A stretch of DNA of 64,000 nucleotides from Heterocephalus glaber. Its lineage: Eukaryota; Chordata; Mammalia; Rodentia; Bathyergidae. The notes beneath the pieces were generated by a model. That model was not told the origin of the DNA and ran no database searches. It saw only the letters and a program-made list of their open reading frames with translations. The translations under genes and the position numbers were made by a program. The stretch is from positions 1,489,433 through 1,553,432 of the forward strand of contig NW_004624805.1 of NCBI RefSeq assembly GCF_000247695.1. Direction: 5' to 3'. Positions 58,499 through 64,000 of the stretch are shown here, in pieces; within the stretch, counting starts at the first letter, position 1, and every line of letters begins with the position of its first letter.

Positions 58499-60004
58499 TG
58501 CACTGCGGCACTGGAGGAAAACTTTGTTTATGGCCCTTTAAGTTAAACTGGGCAGTGGCCTGAGTCCCTTTAGGAAGTTTTTCCAGAGCAGAGGTGGAAG
58601 ACTTCCTTGTCAGAGCTCCTGAAAGACCCAGGCAGGACAGTCACACGGGAAAGAATCCGTCACCAAACCAGTGTGTCTGATTGTTCTACCCCGAGAGCTG
58701 GGATCCTAGGATGTCAGCACTGTGAGTGGATGCGAAGAAATACAGTCAGGTTCCCTCCACCCGCACTGAACCCGAGAGCACGGGGTGGAAATCCACATTC
58801 TAAGTGAGATGCCAGGCAGTAGTAGGGCTACCGGCTGGCCAGCAAGGAGGGGTCCGCAGCCCCTGCCCTCTGCCTCCTCTCCGTCTGCTGGCCATCCTGG
58901 TCCTAAAGTCGTAGCAGCCTGGAAGCTCAGCACCTTTCCCTAAACCCGGCCTGAGAGCAGACTGACAACACCAAGGTAGCCCTGGGAAGACGGTGGAAGA
59001 CTGGGCTGTGAGGAGGGAAAGGTGCTACTGACACCGTCCCGGGCTCTGGGCTTGGGAGGGAAAGGCGGCCGGCGCCTCCAGCGGCTCTGAGCTTGGAAAG
59101 AAGCTGAGGCTTGTGCAGTAGCCTCCCTCCCTGCAGCCCGAGGTAATGCTGGGGCAGAGGCACTCACAGTCCTGTGCCCTGTAAAATGCAGGACACAGCC
59201 TCTCGGGGGCGAGGACCCATCCCTGGCACTCGAAGCTGCGTCTGAGTCAGGCGCAGAGGGTAGCGGTCAGCAGAAGGGTCGCTGGTCCTGGTGCTGCAGG
59301 TCCCGGCTGGGTTTCCCACCCCAGACCCTCTGCAGAGCCCTCGGGATCCATCCACAGGGCCACAGAGGAGACGTGGCTGCCAAAGATAACAGCCCAGCCT
59401 AGAAGCCGCTGTTACTTTTCCAGGTGAACTCTGTGGGACCAGAGTCTTAGGCAGATGAGAGGAGGAGAAACTTCCACGTAAAAAGGGTGACATGAATTCT
59501 GCCACAGTGGGTAGGTGCAGAAGGGGACGCTGACAGTAAAAACTAAACAAAACTTGGATCGTCAGGGGCCCGGCACAGGGACAGACAGACCCCCTGCCTG
59601 TGGTGTGTTGGGAGCTCTCCTAGCTGGGCACCTTAGACAAACCCCTCACGTGTGTGTCACATGTGTATGCCTGTGTGCACGTGTGTGGGCCGTGTGTTCT
59701 CTCTCCGCCTGTCATCCTGTCGGTGATGTAGAACTGAATTCCCTTCCTTTCCCCAACATCTAGACATACAGGAAAGAGTCCAATCCTCGAGTTACCTGAA
59801 GTGGGCCTTGAGTTTACACCAAAGGGCTCGTTCCCACACGTGTTGAGAGCCTTGTGTGTCCCGGACGTGGTGGATGTGACAGGGTCTAGAAGGGAGATTG
59901 AGAGCACTTCTCGCAGACTTGGGGAGCCCAGCCGCAGGAGGACCTGGCCCTGAGGGTGTCTTGCATGTGTAGTCACTGCTCTAAACTGGCCCTCTCACCA
60001 GGTC

Positions 60005-60150
60005 CTCACTTTGACCCAGCGCACAGGCCCGTTCCTGTTCTGCATGTGGGCAACTGGGGCACAGAAGTGACTTGACCACTCTGGGTTACAAAGCTAGTAT
60101 GCGGTACGGGCAGGATTGCAACCCAGGAAGCCTGAGCCAGTGCTCAGACA
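60005..60150 (-). mobile_element. MIR, antisense
   Basis: GGGCAACTGGGGCACAGAAG, TGACTTGACCACTCTGGG, TACAAAGCTAGTATGCGG and GGATTGCAACCCAGGAAGCC is the MIR core in reverse. Confidence 0.8.
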
Positions 60151-62394
60151 CTTTCCCGCTTCCTGTGCACAGGGAGGGCCTACTAGTGTCTTCCCAGCAA
60201 CTGTAGGGTGTACCAGGTGCCCAAGGGCACAGGCTGACACAGACACCCAAGCCCAGCTGGGCAGGAGAGGCCTCCTGGGCAGGGCCATCTGAACAAGGCA
60301 CAAAGGAAGCCTTGGGCACTCAAGGAGCTCAGGACATCAGGGGGGTGCTGCTCTCCTGAGGCAGCCAGGTGAGGGGGAGCCCACGCGTGGTATGACTGTC
60401 TCTCCTCCGGAAAGGGGCACTGAGGACACCATGCTGTCCTGAGGTGGGCAGAGGCAAGGAGAGGGCCCCAGGGAGGTCGGGGTGGAAGCCCACATTGACT
60501 GCCACTGGAAGACACCTTCCCCGTTGCCCATGGGAAGGCATTGCTTCGGTCAGCTGCCAGGCCTTCTGACTCAGGGAGTTACCTCCTCCCCGCCTGGTTG
60601 GATGTGCCATCCTACTGCTCGTGGCCTGCTTATTTGGAACAGGGAATGTTTGTCTCATCCACTGGCTGTGCGTGGTGTGCAGGGTCGGCTGTTCCTGTGG
60701 GCGGGGAAGGGAGTCACAGCCTTGTTATCAGGGTGGAACAGCCAGCTGCTCTCAGACAACAGCGACCTTGGTGGGAAGCTGTGGTGCAGGCACATCACCC
60801 AGGGACAAGGGTGCTTTCTGAGGAGATCAAGACAGGCCAGATCCAGCCTTTCCCCACAGTCCTTCCCCGGGGGGACACAGGACAGGCAGTGCACTTTGTC
60901 CTGCTGTACAACTGAACTCCATGGCTACCCTTGATTTTGCTATTCCGTAGGTTTGACAAACACTGTTGCACTTGCGAGGCTCAGAAAAAACAGAAAAATG
61001 GAGGGGGGCGGGGAGGGCCTGAAGGGGGAGATGAGTGGAGGAGATAAATCACTAATGGGCCTGGAGAAAGGCTGGAGAGCATCTGATGCAGATGCCTCCA
61101 CGGAAACAACTCTCTTCTCAGGCACGACGAGTCACCTGACTCTTGCTTACTCGCCCTACCTGAAAAACAGAAGCCGTGGCCTCAGCCAGTGCAAAGAGAC
61201 ATTCAACTCACCTTTCTTCTCTGCTCCAGCTTTTCGGGGGCTGGGGGCAGTGGCATTTACTCCCAGGAGGAGCAATTGTCACGGAAGCCAGACCGGGAGG
61301 CCATCTTGGCTTCTTTCAGTGGGATCCCTCCTCACTCCTTGTCTGCTTGCTCTTCAGTTATTTTCAACTGTGCTCTTTCATGCTCTGGCATCTTTTCCTT
61401 GAGTTTGAACCAAAGAGAGGAAAAACCTGCCTAGGGTCAGGTTTCTAACCACTAGATTTGAATTCTCCTTAAAAGAGGGTATGAAGAAGACCTACTATGA
61501 AATCTTTTATTAGAGTAAGATGATAGGAGTGGCTTTAAGTTTTCCTGAGGGAAAAATAGGCTGTGAGAAAAATGCCACTATTCACAAGTCCTGATAACCC
61601 TACATTTCTTCCAACTTAGCTGTCTTAATCTTGAGAACAGACATTGTCCTTCTGACATGCAGGTCAGATTCCCCAGTCCCACCCCGCCCGCCCCCCCCAC
61701 ACACACACATGCAAACACGTGTTCTCAGGTTTCATTTGTTCTCACATGTAATCGGCCTCTCCTGTGAAATACACTTCACTAAGGACATACCCATGTAACT
61801 CCTTCCCCCCACCGAACTCCGTGAATGCGTGAATGACGTTGAGATTAGGGCTTCCTTTCATTGTTCAGCTCTGCTTCATTCTACTCCATGGGTGCATTCT
61901 CCTTTCAGGCTTTCCTGTGTTTACTCCAAGCCTGGGCAGGCTGCCCGGCCCCTTTCTCTCTGCCTCCCAATTGTCACAGCCTCCCTGCTGCCTGAACGTA
62001 TTTGAAATTGATAAGCAGACTGATGTGGCCAAGAGTGTGCTCATCTTCACCATAGATGGTGCTGCCCCGTTCATAAAGAGCATTGTTGGAGGCCTTTCCG
62101 GTCTCTGAGGTTTGTCTGGGCTCAGTCCCAGGAGCTGAAGATCAGAAAGGACCACCCAGTAACCTGGAATGACCCACTTCCAAGGCAGAGGCTTAGCCGA
62201 GTTCTGAGCCCTGGGGAGTCAGCTCCTCCACATGCACACGCGCATCCCTGCATGTGCACCTATGTCTGTGTGAGCGCATCTGTCACCTTCGTGCCAGGTA
62301 GTGGGCCCACCCAGTGGGTACTCACTGAAAGCTGCTGACTGACGAGTCTCTCCTTCACAAGCGAGGTTGAGACTTGCAATCCGTGCCTCCCCAG

Positions 62395-62533
62395 GGCTTC
62401 GGTGACGCGGAGGACATTCGGGCACAGTGGCATCGCGGTGCACACGTGGTACGCGTGCGCAGCCCTGATCAAGTCCATCTGGGCCATGGCTATCAGCCAG
62501 CACCAGTTCTACCTGGACCGAAAGCAGAGCAAG
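62395..62533 (+). CDS. FRMD4A: FRMD4A exon h: end of FERM F3 lobe (139 bp)
   Basis: Completes arginine (AG|G), then encodes ASVTRRTFGHSGIAVHTWYA, CAALIKSIWAMAISQHQFYL and DRKQSK (phase 2 to 0). The carboxy-terminal helix of F3 (LIKSIWAMAISQHQFYLDRK) is included; the following exon should begin the FERM-adjacent region. GHSGIAVHTWYA identifies FRMD4A rather than FRMD4B. As I recall the human protein it has CPALIKS where this has CAALIKS. The acceptor is TGCCTCCCCAG, the donor AAG|GTAAGC. The exon is CpG-rich for its context. Confidence 0.96.
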
Positions 62534-64000
62534 GTAAGCGAGCAGCCTCCCACGCTGGAGCTCAGGGCTGGAACGGCTGGTGGGGAGGCCGTGTCCTTGG
62601 CCCGAGCCACACGCAGGTGCAGACTTGCCTCGCCAGGCCACATGGGAGGAACAGACCGTCCTTATGGAGCGATTCCTGCCCTCGCAGGGGCCTCCGCACT
62701 GCAGAGGGGCCGAACTGCTGGGGACCTAGGAGACTGCCAGGAGCCAGCAGCCCGACCCTCTGGGGGTTTAAATAGTGGCGCATTGTTTTCTTTTTTGAAA
62801 AAAATAGTAACTGTTCTACATTAATAGACACCACCTAACAGTTTAGGGTAATTGGTTTGAAAACCCTGCAGGCTTTTCTAACTGCCAACTTCATTTCTAA
62901 AAATGCAAAACTGGAAAAGTGAAAAATACACGGAGCAGCAGCCCTGTTTCGCTAAGGTAGGCCTAAGCCTGGGGCGCTGTAAACAGCCCTCAGTCCAGGG
63001 AGATTTCGCTGCCCCCAGCCCAGGCGCTGCGCTCTGGTGGGTGGAAGGATGAGCCGTGAGCCCCTGAGTCGCGCTGGTTCCCACGCGGCTTCTGGCCACA
63101 CCCTGCCCGGTTCCTCCGCCACGGGCAACGCCCACTCCCATGCTCAGGGGCGGGGCTCTGCCAGAGTGGGCCCAAGTGTAGAGCAGGACCCGGCCCGGGA
63201 GCTCAGGTCTAGAGCAGGACCTGGCCCGCCCTAGGCCCGCGGCTCCCAGCGCCCTGAAGGAGAGGCCCCTCCAGGCAGGAGAGGCAGGACTCCTCTCACC
63301 GGCCCGGAGCGAGCGCTTTCCCGCTTGGCGTATTTCCCTTCTGTGTGGCGCCTCACTGGTCACATGGGAGCTGGGAGAAAGACAGGAAGACACAAGCCAC
63401 CCCTCCGGCCCAATTCCAGCTTTAAGCGGGGCTGTCCCTGGGTGCTGCTCTCCCCTTTGGCAAGCATTGGCCTCATTTCCCCAGCCCCCTTCCTGACCCC
63501 TCTCTGCTCACTCTCTGCTGTGGCCCAGTGAGGGGCAGCATTTCTGTGGTGGGAACCTTGAGAGTTCCTCACTGTCCTGTTGACGGTGGGCCCTGGCCCT
63601 GGAATCGGAAGCTTGACTGGATCTAGAGAAACTCGGCCCGAGGGGTCTGACTCACGCTGCAGGGGAGACAGCGGGCAGTGCCAGCACTCTGCTCCCTTGT
63701 GGCCAGAGTCGGAGGTCAGCAGCTGGAACGCGATCGGTCCTCGTTGGGGGTGACGGGTGGAGGGCCGGGCAGTTCTGAACCCCACTGCCAGTCCCTCTGC
63801 GGGGCAGACCCCCCACTGATGGCACAGTCTGGGGAGGGAGCCGGAATAGCACGTTTCCCGAAGGACGGGGTCCCATTGGCTGTGTGAAGCCCCGCCCCGT
63901 GCTGGTTTCCCACCTGGAGGGCCTCAGTCATCTCCAGCGGCCTTGTCAGCCCCTCACAGGTGGCCCTACAAGTGAGCCTCCGAGAGAGATGCTCCCAGTC
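62534..64000 (+). other. FRMD4A: FRMD4A intron downstream of exon h (partial)
   Basis: Begins GTAAGC and runs to the window edge. It is GC-rich around 62950-63300 and contains a short local repetition of AGAGCAGGACC words near 63180-63230. No next exon (expected to start with a Ser-Lys-Ile-His type sequence) is visible. Confidence 0.8.

Larger units (their letters stand above)
58301..62394 (+). other. FRMD4A: FRMD4A intron g-h (4094 bp)
   Basis: Donor GTGAGT; acceptor CCGTGCCTCCCCAG. It contains a (TG)/(GCGT) microsatellite at 58453-58498, an antisense MIR at about 60005-60150 and a C-run plus (CA)n at about 61689-61708. The remainder shows no recognisable element; it is GC-rich in 58.6-60.9 kb with only chance frames. 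Confidence 0.85.

Noticed and set aside
11931..62533. Assignment to FRMD4B instead of FRMD4A
   Set aside because: IFQYDYHDKVKPRK, ASVTRRTFGHSGIAVHTWYA and EAKGDFSSNEVVR match FRMD4A as I know it; FRMD4B differs at several of these residues. A database alignment would settle it.

Overview
The window is a piece of a mammalian nuclear genome, almost certainly from a rodent outside the mouse/rat family. It carries many tRNA-derived ID SINEs and dimeric B1-dID SINEs, 7SL-derived B1, rodent-type LTRs and L1 and MIR relics. There is no operon structure, and protein coding is confined to short islands with consensus GT/AG splice sites. The exact species cannot be fixed; beaver or a relative is only a guess from the SINE mix.

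The only protein-coding gene I can support is FRMD4A (FERM domain containing 4A), on the + strand. Eight consecutive internal exons are present: 11931-11987, 12827-12849, 23804-23887, 28455-28520, 28777-28834, 31713-31799, 58224-58300 and 62395-62533. Together they give 591 coding bases (197 codons) in one unbroken frame with consistent splice phases. They encode the second half of the FERM domain: the end of the helical F2 lobe and the whole PH-like F3 lobe, up to the start of the FERM-adjacent region. The amino-terminal exons lie left of base 1 and the carboxy-terminal exons right of base 64000. One exon is a 23-base microexon. The long open frames outside these exons look like chance frames in GC-rich intron.

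Layout. Bases 1-11930 are intron containing an antisense gammaretrovirus-like (ERV1) relic, an inverted pair of mariner transposase ends, ID SINEs and an L1 tail. Bases 12850-23803 are intron with an unusually transposon-poor, AT-rich core (about 15.0-20.6 kb). Bases 23888-31712 hold four exons with GC-richer introns. Bases 31800-58223 are a 26-kb intron with a 5'-truncated L1 split by a solo LTR, a palindromic TA-flanked MITE, MaLR LTRs, MER5-like and MIR/L2 relics and many SINEs. This intron ends in a CpG island at about 57.6-58.0 kb with a consensus splice donor 158 bases upstream of the next exon, which makes it a candidate internal promoter and alternative first exon. Bases 58301-64000 contain the last exon in view and intron.

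I found no new multi-gene system. The points most worth a second look are the intragenic CpG island, the microexon, three hairpin or inverted structures (MITE, L1 fold-back, mariner pair) and the transposon-poor segment.
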